Positions 18,009 to 26,394 are shown, counted from the first letter of the stretch. The stretch is DNA of 54,234 nt from Lysobacter sp. ISL-50 (GCF_018612875.1 NZ_JAGGRI010000059.1:1-54234), one strand, 5' to 3'. A program made the numbers and translations. Notes: generated by a model not told the origin, from the letters alone.

Positions 18009-18704
18009 ATGATCGACCTGTATCTCGCCGCCACTCCCAACGGCCTCAAGCTCAAGCTGTATCTGGCCGAGAGCGGGCTGGAGCACCGCGCGATCCCGGT
18101 GCGGCTGTCGGCCGGCGAGCAATTCCAGCCGCAGTTCCTGGCGATTTCGCCCAACAACAAGATCCCGGCGATCGTGGACCACGCGCCCGCCGACGGCGGC
18201 GCGCCGCTGAGCGTGTTCGAGTCCGGCGCGATCTTGCTCTATCTCGCGCGCAAGACCGGCCAGCTGTGGCCGCGCGAAGAACGCGCGCAGCTGGAAGCGA
18301 CGCAGTGGCTGTTCTGGCAGATGGCGGGCCTGGGGCCGATGGCCGGGCAGGCCGGGCATTTCCGCGCGCATGCGCCCGAGCCGGTGCCGTATGCGATCGA
18401 GCGTTACACCCGCGAGGTCAAGCGATTGTTCGGCGTGCTCGACCGGCAGTTGCAGGGCCGCGACTTCATCGCCGGCGATGCGTATTCCATCGCCGATATC
18501 GCCTGTTATCCGTGGATCGTGCCGCATGCGGGGCTGGGCCAGAACCTGGCCGATACGCCGGACCTGCAACGCTGGTTCGAGAGCATCCGCGCGCGGCCGG
18601 CGACGCGGCATGCGTATGAAGGTGTCGATGATCCGTATGCGAAGACGGCGAATTTTACTGAGGAAGAGCGGCGGGTGTTGTTTGGCTCGGGTGCTGAATC
18701 CTAG
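18009..18704 (+). CDS. Glutathione S-transferase family protein
   Basis: 231 residues: N-terminal thioredoxin-like domain MIDLYLAATPNGLKLKLYLAES to about 80, with NNKIPAIVDH (cis-Pro) and FESGAILLYLA (glutathione gamma-Glu contact), then the all-helical domain with QWLFWQMAGLGPMAGQAGHF and YSIADIACYPWI. This matches the YghU/YfcG-like group that acts on disulfides or organic peroxides. It is divergent from the MocR regulator, which may control it. A block of short repeats follows the stop. Confidence 0.92.
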   Translation: MIDLYLAATPNGLKLKLYLAESGLEHRAIPVRLSAGEQFQPQFLAISPNNKIPAIVDHAPADGGAPLSVFESGAILLYLARKTGQLWPREERAQLEATQWLFWQMAGLGPMAGQAGHFRAHAPEPVPYAIERYTREVKRLFGVLDRQLQGRDFIAGDAYSIADIACYPWIVPHAGLGQNLADTPDLQRWFESIRARPATRHAYEGVDDPYAKTANFTEEERRVLFGSGAES

Positions 18705-18727
18705 GCGGCGTTCGCCGACATCTGATC

Positions 18728-18871
18728 GAAAAGCATCGGGCCTGAAGGCCCTCCCACAAAAACCGAAAAGCATCGGGCCTGAAGGCCCTCCCACAAAAGC
18801 GAAAAGCTTTGGGGCTGTAGGCCCTCCCACAAAAGCGAAAAGCTTTGGGGCTGTAGGCCCTCCCACAAAAG
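18728..18871. repeat. Four tandem 36-37 bp REP-like units
   Basis: Units begin at 18728, 18765, 18801 and 18837. Each reads GAAAAGC, then a variable ATC or TTTG, then GGGCCTGAAGG or GGGCTGTAGG, then CCCTCCCACAAAA. Units 1-2 and units 3-4 form two near-identical pairs, suggesting recent pairwise duplication. They lie between the GST gene and the MBL-fold gene. The unit resembles REP-type elements found singly or in clusters in Xanthomonadaceae and Pseudomonas. Confidence 0.8.
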
Positions 18872-18917
18872 ATTCCGACGCGTTCTTCGCGCACAGCCAA
18901 CCTCCATGAGGCCCGCC

Positions 18918-19724
18918 ATGCCCTGCCCCATCTGCGAAACCTGCGGCACCCAGTTCGCCGAATCCTCCGCGCCGCCGGCGCAATGCCCGATCTGCGAGGA
19001 CGAGCGCCAGTACGTCGGCTGGAGCGGCCAGCGCTGGACCACTCACGAGTCGCTGGCGCAGCGCTATACGCTGAAATTCGAAGACGACGCCGGCGTGCTC
19101 GGCATCGGCCTGAGCCCGGACTTCGCGATCAACCAGCGCATGGTCTATCTGCAGACCGGCGCCGGCAACATCCTGTGGGAGAGCCTGGCCCTGGTCACCG
19201 AGCAAGCCGTGGCCGCATTGCAGGCGCGCGGCGGCGTGGACCTGATCGCGATCTCGCATCCGCACTTCTACGCCTCGATGGTCGAATGGAGCCAGGCGCT
19301 CGGCGGCGTGCCGATCTACGTGCACGAAGCCGACCGCGAATGGGTGCAACGCCCTTCGCCGCTGATCCGTTATTGGAGCGGCGACGAACTGGCGCTGTCC
19401 GACGACGTCAGCCTGATCCGCTGCGGCGGCCATTTTACCGGCAGCACCGCGCTGCACTGGCGCCGCGGCGGCGAGCGCGGCGACGCGCTGTTCCCGGGCG
19501 ATGCGCTGCAGGTGGTGTCCGACCGCCGCCACGTGACCTTCATGTACAGCTATCCCAACTACATCCCGATGAAGCCCGCCGACGTGCGCGCGATGCGCGA
19601 GCGAGTGGCGCGCTACGCCTTCGAGGACGTGTACGGCTACACCTGGGGCCGCAACATCCTCGGCGGCGGCCGCGACGCGGTCGATGCCTCGTTCGATCGT
19701 TACTTCAAGGCGATCGCGGACTGA
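18918..19724 (+). CDS. MBL-fold metallohydrolase with N-terminal zinc-ribbon-like segment
   Basis: 268 residues from the ATG at 18918 (GAGG 6 bp ahead); an in-frame ATG at 18906 is also possible. Residues 1-32 carry three CPIC/CETC pairs (MPCPICETCG, then QCPICEDE), a likely zinc knuckle. The metallo-beta-lactamase core shows DLIAISHPHFYASMVEW (an H-x-H motif in a reduced form), VHEADREW, GGHFTGSTALHW and LFPGDALQVV. The canonical HxHxDH motif is altered to HPHFYAS, so the metal site may be atypical. The reaction is unknown. A cupin gene follows 37 bp downstream, probably in the same operon. Confidence 0.85.
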   Translation: MPCPICETCGTQFAESSAPPAQCPICEDERQYVGWSGQRWTTHESLAQRYTLKFEDDAGVLGIGLSPDFAINQRMVYLQTGAGNILWESLALVTEQAVAALQARGGVDLIAISHPHFYASMVEWSQALGGVPIYVHEADREWVQRPSPLIRYWSGDELALSDDVSLIRCGGHFTGSTALHWRRGGERGDALFPGDALQVVSDRRHVTFMYSYPNYIPMKPADVRAMRERVARYAFEDVYGYTWGRNILGGGRDAVDASFDRYFKAIAD

Positions 19725-19761
19725 GCGACCGCGCCGCCCTCCCTCTACAGGAACCGCGACC

Positions 19762-20235
19762 ATGCAAAGCATTCCGGACGCCATGCACGCCTATCTGCCC
19801 GCGCGCATCAGCGCCAGCGCCGATCTGCCGTGGATTCCTTCCTCCACGCCGGGCAAATACGCCAAGCCGCTGCGCTTTTTCGCCGACGACCGCGGCTTCG
19901 TCGAACTGTTGCGCATGGAGCCGGGCGTGACCATGCCGCTGCATCGCCACACCGGCGAGATCCATGCCTACAACCTCAGCGGCACCCGCCAGTTGTGCAC
20001 CGGCGAGTTGATCGGCCCGGGCGATTACGTGTTCGAACCGCCGGGCAACGTGGACTGGTGGAAGATCGTCGGCGCCGAACCGATGATCGCGCTGGTGATC
20101 GTGATGGGCGCGGTCGAATTCCTCGGCCCCGGCGACACCGTGCGGCTGCGCGCGTCGGCGCAGACCCAGCGCGCGGAGTACGAGCGCTATTGCCGCGACC
20201 ATCGCCGCCCGATCCTGGACCTCAGCGACCGCTGA
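19762..20235 (+). CDS. Cupin (ChrR-like) domain protein
   Basis: 157 residues from the ATG at 19762 with AGGAA upstream. One cupin barrel is visible: motif 1 PGVTMPLHRHTGEIHAYNLSG with metal-ligand His and Glu, and motif 2 PGDYVFEPPGNVDWWKI. The pattern resembles ChrR-like cupins and dihydroxyacetophenone-dioxygenase-like proteins, but the substrate cannot be read from sequence. It follows the MBL-fold gene in a likely two-gene operon and ends just before the convergent ArsR gene. Confidence 0.8.
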   Translation: MQSIPDAMHAYLPARISASADLPWIPSSTPGKYAKPLRFFADDRGFVELLRMEPGVTMPLHRHTGEIHAYNLSGTRQLCTGELIGPGDYVFEPPGNVDWWKIVGAEPMIALVIVMGAVEFLGPGDTVRLRASAQTQRAEYERYCRDHRRPILDLSDR

Positions 20236-20241
20236 GCCGCT

Positions 20242-20610
20242 TCAGTCTTCGACGAAGGCCTGCAAGCGCAGCAACGCCTGATCCCAGTGCTGGGCGATGC
20301 GATCGAGCGACTGCCGCGCCTGATCGAGCTGCGAGGGCTCGAACTCCCACAAGCGCTCGCGTCCGCTTTTCAGATCGCGCACCAGACCGGCCTCGGCCAA
20401 CACCTGCAGATGCTTGGTCACCGCCTGGCGGCTGATCTGGGTGCCCGCGGTCAGCTGCGCGATCGACAGCGCGCCGCCCGCGCACAAGGCCACCACCAGG
20501 CGCAGGCGGGTTTCGTCGCCGAGCGCGCCGAACACCCGCGCCGACTTGCGCAGCGCGGGGGCCTTGAGCGGCGTGGACGCCGGCCTGGATGGGTCGCTCT
20601 TATTCGACAT
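20242..20610 (-). CDS. ArsR-family transcriptional regulator
   Basis: 122 residues with a winged helix: ARVFGALGDETRLRLVVALCAGG, LSIAQLTAGTQISRQAVTKHLQVLAEAGLVRDLKSGRERLWEFEP (split here as two stretches). No metal-binding cysteine motif is present, so it is not a metal sensor; it belongs to the group paired with SRPBCC/AHSA1 proteins. Its start overlaps the upstream SRPBCC gene by 11 bp, indicating translational coupling. The operon is preceded by a long palindrome that is a likely self-operator. Confidence 0.9.
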   Translation of the reverse strand: MSNKSDPSRPASTPLKAPALRKSARVFGALGDETRLRLVVALCAGGALSIAQLTAGTQISRQAVTKHLQVLAEAGLVRDLKSGRERLWEFEPSQLDQARQSLDRIAQHWDQALLRLQAFVED

Positions 20611-21058
20611 AGCGCTGGATGTTCCCGACCTGCTCGTCCCAGCCGCCGGAATTCATCCGGAACGCCTCTTCGCGCCGCGCCGCCGGAACCTTGTCGAACC
20701 CCGATTCGATCACCCGCAGCAAGGTGCCGCCTTCGGCCTCGTCGAGGATGAACTCGACCAGGGTCGGTTCTTCCTGCGAATAGTCCTTCTCCTGATCCAC
20801 CGCGTAGGGATGCCAGTGGAAGGAAAACAGCCGCTGCGGCTGCAGTTGCTGGACCACGACCTGCATCAGCAGGTGTTCGTAGCCCGGATAAGTGATGTAG
20901 CCCTGGGTCACTTGCCCAGGCACGAAGCGCTGGCCTTGAAACTTCACGCCGAACCATTGCCCGAAGGACTCGGCGTCGGTCAGCGCGTTCCAGACCTTGG
21001 CGCGCGGCGCCTTGAGCAGAATCTCGCGTTCGATACGATCGTTGCTGGATGCGTTCAT
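20600..21058 (-). CDS. SRPBCC/AHSA1-type START-fold protein
   Basis: 152 residues from the ATG at 21058 (AGGAGG 9 bp ahead); an upstream in-frame TTG was rejected. The Activator-of-Hsp90-like pattern is clear: RIEREILLKAPRAKVWNALTDAE-FGQWFGVKF, YPGYEHLLMQVV, ESGFDKVPAARREEAFRMNSGGWDEQVGNI. These proteins bind hydrophobic ligands in a deep cavity. The gene is first in an operon with an ArsR regulator, a common pairing of unknown ligand. Confidence 0.9.
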   Translation of the reverse strand: MNASSNDRIEREILLKAPRAKVWNALTDAESFGQWFGVKFQGQRFVPGQVTQGYITYPGYEHLLMQVVVQQLQPQRLFSFHWHPYAVDQEKDYSQEEPTLVEFILDEAEGGTLLRVIESGFDKVPAARREEAFRMNSGGWDEQVGNIQRYVE

Positions 21059-21059
21059 G

Positions 21060-21123
21060 ATAGGCAACCTCCTGGGTGCATTTCATCCTGACACGGATGA
21101 AATGCAACCGTCAAGTTGCCTAT
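21060..21123. promoter_or_regulatory. Two concentric palindromes upstream of the SRPBCC-arsR operon
   Basis: Inner repeat: TGCATTTCATCC (21077-21088), spacer TGACAC, GGATGAAATGCA (21095-21106), 12 bp perfect. Outer repeat: ATAGGCAAC (21060-21068) and GTTGCCTAT (21115-21123), 9 bp perfect. Both are centred on 21091.5. The inner repeat is a strong candidate ArsR operator. The outer left arm overlaps the spacer between ribosome binding site and start codon, so an RNA hairpin affecting translation is also possible. Confidence 0.75.
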
Positions 21124-21147
21124 TAACGGACCGGTATCGAAGCGGGC

Positions 21148-22014
21148 TCAGCCGCTCGCCAACAGTTCCCGGCACAGCTTCGTGGTCGCCTCGTCCATCG
21201 GGAAACAGCACTCCACGTGCAGCTCGGCCAGGGTGATGTCGCGCGGCGTGCCGAAGGTGGTGATGGTGGAGAAGAAACGCAGTTCGTGTTCGCCGCGGCG
21301 CAGGATCGTGGTCAGCAGCGGCGACGGTGCCGAGTCGAACTGACGGCGGCGCCAATGCGCCGGCACGCCGGGATAGGCCAAGGCTTCCGCGAGCAGATCG
21401 CGCGCGACCGTATCCGACGGCGCCGCCGCCACGGCGTTGTGCAGATGGCGGATCAGATCGCCGGCGACCTCTTCCCAGTTGGCCACCGCCGGGCGCAGAT
21501 CGTTCGGATCGAAAATCTGCCGGATCATGTTGCCGTGCAGATTCGGCCGTCCGTCCATGACGAACTGACCGACCCGCGCGGCCGCTTCGTTGGCCATCAC
21601 CACGTCCCAATGCCGGTTGAGCACGAAGGCCGGGTACGGTTCCTGCTGCTTGAGGATGAATTCGATCGCGCGGCGGATCTGCGCCAGTTCCGGCGTCGCC
21701 AATGCGGTCTCGGGATACTTCGGCGCGAAGCCGGCGGCGATCAGCAGCGCGTTGCGCTCGCGCAGCGGCATGTCCAGCGCGTCGGCTAATCGTTCGATCA
21801 TCTCGCGGCTGGCCTGGGCCTTGCCGGTTTCCAGGCAACTCAGGTGGCGCGCGGAAATGCCCGCGTCCAGGGCCAGATCGAGCTGGCTCAGGCGGCGCGC
21901 GCCGCGCCATTCGCGCAGCAGCGCGCCGACGCCGTGGGCGCGCGAGGGTCGGGACGAGGACGCGCGCGGCGCGGTGGCTGGTGCGAAGTGGGAGGCAGGC
22001 ATGGCACGCATCAT
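21148..22014 (-). CDS. XRE-family regulator with MmyB-like ligand domain
   Basis: 288 residues (start may instead be the in-frame ATG at 22002). The Cro/C1 HTH at about 28-85 shows GALLREWRGARRLSQLDLALDAG, SARHLSCLETGKAQASREMIERLADALDMPL. The remainder matches the MmyB-like PAS-related domain: YPAFVLNRHWDVVMANEAA, NMIRQIFDP, LRPAVANWEE and RFFSTITTFGTPRDITLAEL, known to bind small hydrophobic ligands. It is divergent from an alpha/beta hydrolase gene, with a 19-bp palindrome between them. Confidence 0.92.
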   Translation of the reverse strand: MMRAMPASHFAPATAPRASSSRPSRAHGVGALLREWRGARRLSQLDLALDAGISARHLSCLETGKAQASREMIERLADALDMPLRERNALLIAAGFAPKYPETALATPELAQIRRAIEFILKQQEPYPAFVLNRHWDVVMANEAAARVGQFVMDGRPNLHGNMIRQIFDPNDLRPAVANWEEVAGDLIRHLHNAVAAAPSDTVARDLLAEALAYPGVPAHWRRRQFDSAPSPLLTTILRRGEHELRFFSTITTFGTPRDITLAELHVECCFPMDEATTKLCRELLASG

Positions 22015-22034
22015 AGAAGCCGCGCGCGGCCGAA

Positions 22035-22053
22035 ACCATGACCTGTCAGGTCA
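22035..22053. promoter_or_regulatory. 19-bp perfect palindrome between XRE and hydrolase genes
   Basis: CATGACCTG-T-CAGGTCATG, nine-bp arms with a single central base. A further half-site, GCATGACC, lies at 22083-22090. It sits between divergent genes, so it probably controls both, with the XRE protein as the likely binder. Confidence 0.75.
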
Positions 22054-22148
22054 TGAAGATTCCACCTGCCGCGTCATTGAGCGCATGACCGGATCGGCGA
22101 ATCATCGCCTCCCATCGAAACGCCCCGCGGGGCACCGGGAGACAGGTC

Positions 22149-23141
22149 ATGAATCGCAGAAGCTTTATCCAACTGGGTCTGGGCGCGATGAGCGCGATGG
22201 GCGCGGGCGTGCTCGCCGGCTGCGCCGGCGGCGCGATTGCCGCGGCGGCGGGCGGGACCGCGAACGGCGCCTGGGACGCGGCGGCGTTCCACGCGGCGCG
22301 GCGCTACCTGCCGACGTCGTACGGCCAGATCGCCTACGTCGAACGCGGCCGCGGCCCGGTCGCCTTGTTGCTGCACGGCTTTCCGCTCAACGGATTCCAG
22401 TGGCGCGGGGTGATGGCCGAACTGGCCGCGCATCGCCGCTGCATCGCCCCGGACTGGCTGGGCCTGGGCTACACCCGCGTCGCGCAGGGCCAGAGCGTCA
22501 CGCCGGCGGATCAAGTCGGCATGTTGATCGCGTTCCTCGACAAGCTCGGCATCGACGAGGTGGACGTGATCGCCAACGACAGCGGCGGCCAGGTCGCGCA
22601 GTTGCTGGTCGCCGCGCATCCGCGGCGCGTGCGCAGCATGCTGCTGACCAATTGCGACACCGAGATCGACAGCCCGCCGGCGGCGGTGGTGCCGGTGATC
22701 GAAGCCGCGCGCCGCGGCCGCTTCGCCCTGGACACGTTCCCGCCGCAACTGGCCGACCACGCCTTCTCGCGTTCGGACAAGGGCATCGGCGTGCTGTGCT
22801 TCACCTATCCGCAGCATCCCAGCGACGAAGCCATCGACACTTATTTCCGGCCGCTGGTGGAATCGCCCGAGCGCGTGCGCCTGACCGACGCCTACGCGAT
22901 GGGTCTCGATCCCAATCCGTTGGCGGGGCTGGAAGCCACGCTCAAGCAGCGCACCCAGCCGGTGCGGATCTTGTGGGGCACCGGCGACAGCATCTTCGCT
23001 GCGGCCAGCCCGGACTATCTGGATCGTCTGTTTCCGAACTCGCGCGGGGTGCGCCGGATCGAAGGCGCCAAGCTGTTCTTCCCGGAAGAGTTTCCGCACG
23101 AAGTCGCGCGCGAAGCGCTGAAGCTGTGGGCTTCGATGTAA
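22149..23141 (+). CDS. Exported alpha/beta hydrolase (Asp-nucleophile type)
   Basis: 330 residues. The N-terminus NRRSFIQLGLGAMSAMGAGVLAGC combines a Tat-like RR motif with a lipobox (LAGC, Cys25), so the mature enzyme is probably a periplasmic lipoprotein. The fold shows LLLHGFPLNGFQW (oxyanion), APDWLGLGY, and the nucleophile elbow IANDSGGQVAQLLV, where Asp takes the usual Ser place, as in haloalkane dehalogenases and epoxide hydrolases. ILWGTGDSIF and a C-terminal His in EEFPHEVA complete a triad. Substrate unknown. GGGAGACAGG precedes the ATG. Regulation by the divergent XRE protein is likely. Confidence 0.88.
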   Translation: MNRRSFIQLGLGAMSAMGAGVLAGCAGGAIAAAAGGTANGAWDAAAFHAARRYLPTSYGQIAYVERGRGPVALLLHGFPLNGFQWRGVMAELAAHRRCIAPDWLGLGYTRVAQGQSVTPADQVGMLIAFLDKLGIDEVDVIANDSGGQVAQLLVAAHPRRVRSMLLTNCDTEIDSPPAAVVPVIEAARRGRFALDTFPPQLADHAFSRSDKGIGVLCFTYPQHPSDEAIDTYFRPLVESPERVRLTDAYAMGLDPNPLAGLEATLKQRTQPVRILWGTGDSIFAAASPDYLDRLFPNSRGVRRIEGAKLFFPEEFPHEVAREALKLWASM

Positions 23142-23742
23142 AACGCGGAATCGACCGATTCGTCATGCAAGGTGACGGTCGGGCCATACGCAAGCAGCGA
23201 TGAGCCGTGCATCATCGCCGCTACGCAAATCGCGATCGCGCCGACGCCGCTGCTACAACGCCGGCATGACAAGTGTCAGCCGCCGCGTGCGTATCGCCAT
23301 ATGGAAATGCATGCCGCCGCGCGTCGTCGCCGCGGCATCGCCGCGCATGCGCTCGCTGCATTGCGCTTGTCTTCGCGCCGATCCGGCGCAATCTCCCAGT
23401 GGCTGCGCTAATGTGCACGCTCGTCGCCGCGACCGTCGCGGCGGCGCGCGTCCACGTTCGCGTCGCTCCACGGGCCGATGCATTCGCGCGCCACTGCAAC
23501 CATCGCGCCCCTGCGAGTATCACTGACAACGTTTCGCCATCGCCCCGCATCTCATGCCCCGTCTGCCTGAGTTCCGCCGCGTTCTCAGGACTTGCCCGCT
23601 CCGGGCTTCCCCCTCTATCGGACCCGCATGTTCACACACGCCTCGCCGCCTGACGCTAGCCTCAACGCCAGATGTGTTTATTTGTACCCCCCTAACGGGT
23701 CGCACCGGCCGGCGCTACCATGCCGGCTCGCATGAGGTGGCC
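23142..23742. other. Non-coding gap upstream of the two-component system
   Basis: About 600 bp. No reading frame resembles a known protein; frames open here are rich in Arg/Ala and look like composition artefacts. The last 80 bp become AT-richer (TGTGTTTATTTGTACC near 23675), which probably holds the promoter for the response regulator gene. Confidence 0.4.
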
Positions 23743-24441
23743 ATGAATAAAGTCCTGCTGATAGAGGACGACGCCCGTCTGGCCGGGCTGATCTCCGAAT
23801 ACCTGCAACGCTACGACTTTCAAACCTCGGTGGTGCTGCGCGGCGATCAGGCGCTGGCGGCGATCGAGGACGATCCGCCGGATGTGATCGTGCTCGACCT
23901 GATGCTGCCCGGCATGGACGGCTTCGACGTGTGTCGCCAGATCCGCAAGCAATCGAGTCTGCCGATCGTGATGCTCACCGCGCGCGCGGACCTGTTCGAT
24001 CAGGTCACCGGGCTGGAAGTCGGCGCCGACGACTACGTCCTCAAGCCGGTGGAACCGCGCCTGCTGCTGGCGCGCCTGCGCGCCATCCTGCGCCGCAGCC
24101 AGGCCCAGCCGCAGGCGGCGGGCCCGTCGATGCTCAGCTACGGCGGCCTGCAGATCGACCTGGCCGCGCGCCAGGTGCGCTGGAAGGGCGAAGAGGTCGA
24201 CCTCAAGACCGCCGACTACAATCTGTTCGTGATCCTGGCCCAGGCCGCCGGCCGCGTGCTCAGCCGCGACGAGCTGTTGCGGCGCTGGCGCGGCATCGGT
24301 TTCGACGGCGTCGACCGCACGGTCGATGTCAGCATCTCGCGGCTGCGCCGGCATTTCGCCGACGACGCCCACGAGCCGCGCAAGATCAAGACCGTATGGG
24401 GGCGAGGCTACCTGTTCAGCCCGATCGCCTGGGAGGACTGA
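23743..24441 (+). CDS. OmpR-family response regulator (RstA-like)
   Basis: 232 residues from the ATG at 23743, with GAGGTGG upstream; the longer open frame is not conserved. Receiver domain 1-118: IEDDARLAGL acidic pocket, phospho-acceptor Asp52 in VIVLDLMLPGMDGF, Thr in MLTARAD, Lys in VLKPVEP. The C-terminal winged helix (about 135-228) shows LKTADYNLFVILAQAAGRVLSRDELL and RTVDVSISRLRRHF, KTVWGRGYLF. The kinase gene begins at the base after its stop codon. The pair resembles RstA/RstB; the signal is unknown. Confidence 0.9.
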   Translation: MNKVLLIEDDARLAGLISEYLQRYDFQTSVVLRGDQALAAIEDDPPDVIVLDLMLPGMDGFDVCRQIRKQSSLPIVMLTARADLFDQVTGLEVGADDYVLKPVEPRLLLARLRAILRRSQAQPQAAGPSMLSYGGLQIDLAARQVRWKGEEVDLKTADYNLFVILAQAAGRVLSRDELLRRWRGIGFDGVDRTVDVSISRLRRHFADDAHEPRKIKTVWGRGYLFSPIAWED

Positions 24442-25803
24442 ATGCTTTCGATGCTGGTACGGCTGTACCTGACCGTCGCCGGGCTGCTGCTGTGCTCGAT
24501 CCTGGTGGTGCAGCAGGTGTTTCCGTACCTGTTTCCGGATCAGTACTCCGAATCGGCCCGGCACGAGTTCGTCGGCGAACTGGCCCTGCTGCGCGACCGC
24601 CTCGGCGGCGCCAGCGGCCGCGATCTGGCGCTGCGGCTGGCCGCGCTCAATCGCGAAACGCCCGAGCGCTACAGCCTGATGCCGGCGCCACAGGTGGCCG
24701 CGCTGCCCCGGCGCGTGCGCGACGATCTGCTCGCCGGCGGCACCGCCAGCGATCACGGCAGCAGCGAGCATCACCACATCTACCTGCGCCTGGCCGGCGG
24801 CGAGGTCGTGCAGATCGGCTACAACGAAAACGATTTTCCGATCCGCTACATCGCCTACCTCACCGTGTTCGCGATGGTGCTGCTGGGCCTGATGATGTGG
24901 CTGCAGCCGCACTGGCGCGATCTGGAACGCCTGCGCGAAACCGCGGCGCAGTTCGGCGACGGCGATCTGGGCGCGCGCGCGCGCCTGCGCGGCGGCTCCT
25001 CGATCCGCCAGTTGTGCGCCTACTTCAACAACATGGCCGATCAGATCGGCCGGCTGATCCAATCGCAGCGCGACATGGTCAACGCCGCTTCGCACGAGCT
25101 GCGCACGCCGATCACGCGGCTGGAATTCGGCTTGGCCAACCTGGCCGACACCTTGGACGATCGGGTGGCGCGGGCGCGGGTGCACGCGCTGCGCTGCGAT
25201 GTCGAGGAACTGGACCTTTTGGTCGGCGAACTGCTGACCCTGGGCATGCTGGAACGCAACGGCCCGGAGCCGACGCTGGAACCGGTGGAGCTGTCCGCGT
25301 TCCTGCGCGCCTCCACCGGCGTGTCGGCCGAGGAACTGCGGATTCGTTCGGCCACGATCGAATGGGCGATCTCGCCGGCGCTGGACGAAGTCAACGTCGA
25401 GCCGCGCAGCCTGCGCCGCGCCTTCTCCAACCTGATGCGCAACGCCGTGCGCTACGCCGACAACGTCATCCGCGTCGCCGCCGAACTCGACGGCGAGGAC
25501 TGGCTGCTGATCGTCGAGGACGACGGCGTCGGCATTCCGCCCGAAGACCGGCGCCGGGTGTTCGAACCCTTCTATCGCCTCGACCGCAGCCGCGACCGCT
25601 CCACCGGCGGCTTCGGCCTGGGGCTGAGCATCGTGCGCCAGGTGATCGAGCGCCACGGCGGCGCCATTCACGTGGAAAGCTCAGCGCTGGGCGGGGCCCG
25701 GCTGGTCGCGCGCCTGCCCCGCCAGCCGGGGCTGTGGCCGAGCCGGCGCCGGGCCGGCAATGAGGATCTGGACGAACTGGATCATTCTTTCCACATCCAG
25801 TGA
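24442..25803 (+). CDS. Sensor histidine kinase (RstB-like)
   Basis: 453 residues. Transmembrane helix 1 lies at about 6-28 (VRLYLTVAGLLLCSILVVQQ) and helix 2 at about 134-154 (IAYLTVFAMVLLGLMMWL). They flank a roughly 105-residue periplasmic sensor that contains a SSEHHHIYL stretch, possibly metal-binding. HAMP follows, then HisKA with His218 in AASHELRTPITRLEF. The ATPase domain has N box LMRNAVRYAD, DDGVGIP and GGFGLGLSIVRQVIERHGG. All catalytic boxes are present. It is coupled to the response regulator with no gap. Confidence 0.92.
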   Translation: MLSMLVRLYLTVAGLLLCSILVVQQVFPYLFPDQYSESARHEFVGELALLRDRLGGASGRDLALRLAALNRETPERYSLMPAPQVAALPRRVRDDLLAGGTASDHGSSEHHHIYLRLAGGEVVQIGYNENDFPIRYIAYLTVFAMVLLGLMMWLQPHWRDLERLRETAAQFGDGDLGARARLRGGSSIRQLCAYFNNMADQIGRLIQSQRDMVNAASHELRTPITRLEFGLANLADTLDDRVARARVHALRCDVEELDLLVGELLTLGMLERNGPEPTLEPVELSAFLRASTGVSAEELRIRSATIEWAISPALDEVNVEPRSLRRAFSNLMRNAVRYADNVIRVAAELDGEDWLLIVEDDGVGIPPEDRRRVFEPFYRLDRSRDRSTGGFGLGLSIVRQVIERHGGAIHVESSALGGARLVARLPRQPGLWPSRRRAGNEDLDELDHSFHIQ

Positions 25804-25905
25804 CCCTTTTTTCCATCAGACTACGTTAGCTGGTTTGCAGAGCCCCGAGTTGTGGGCGCCTGCACCCCACGGACTCACGCGGTAACCGGCTCCCAGGAAG
25901 GAACC

Positions 25906-26358
25906 ATGATGCATACGGATATGACCCCCCTGCTCGACGATGTCGAGTCGCAGGTCCTGGACTTGGCCAATCAGGCGATCGGCCACCAGGTCAACGGCGA
26001 ACCCCGCCAGGCCGCGCAACATTGGGCGCGGGCGATCGCGCTGGCCGATACCGGCATGGACGAAGACGAAATCCGCTACTGGCTGCGCAGCGGCCTGGCC
26101 GAAGCGCTGTACCAGCTCGGCGACGACGATGCCTGCATCGCCGCCGCGCGCGAAGCGCGGGCCTGGTGCCTGCAGCAGCAGACGCCGCTGGCGGCGCTGC
26201 TGCTGGGCCAGTCGCTGTTCCGTTGCGGCCACGCCGAGGCGGCGCTGGAAGCGCTGCGCGAGGCGCAGTCGATGATCGGCTCGCGTTTCTTCGAGGCCAT
26301 CGACATTGAACACCGCGATGGCATCGCGCAGTTGATGGCGCAGCCGCGCGCGGCGTGA
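25906..26358 (+). CDS. Small helical-repeat (TPR-like) protein
   Basis: 150 residues from MMHTDMTPLLDDVE with AGGAAGG 5 bp upstream. The sequence is a series of paired amphipathic helices (NQAIGHQVNGEPRQAAQHWARAIALAD, LAEALYQLGDDDACIAAAREARAW, LLGQSLFRCGHAEAALEALREAQ in adjacent stretches) typical of tetratricopeptide repeats. It has no signal peptide. It follows the sensor kinase by about 100 bp on the same strand and may belong to that transcription unit. Partner unknown. Confidence 0.7.
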   Translation: MMHTDMTPLLDDVESQVLDLANQAIGHQVNGEPRQAAQHWARAIALADTGMDEDEIRYWLRSGLAEALYQLGDDDACIAAAREARAWCLQQQTPLAALLLGQSLFRCGHAEAALEALREAQSMIGSRFFEAIDIEHRDGIAQLMAQPRAA

Positions 26359-26394
26359 GCGCGGCGGCCGCGCGTGTCGCGGCCGCCGCCGCGC

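Noticed and set aside
23554-23742. N-terminal extension of the response regulator
   Set aside because: The extra 63 residues have no conserved pattern, and MNKVLLIEDD with its GAGGTGG site is the standard family start.
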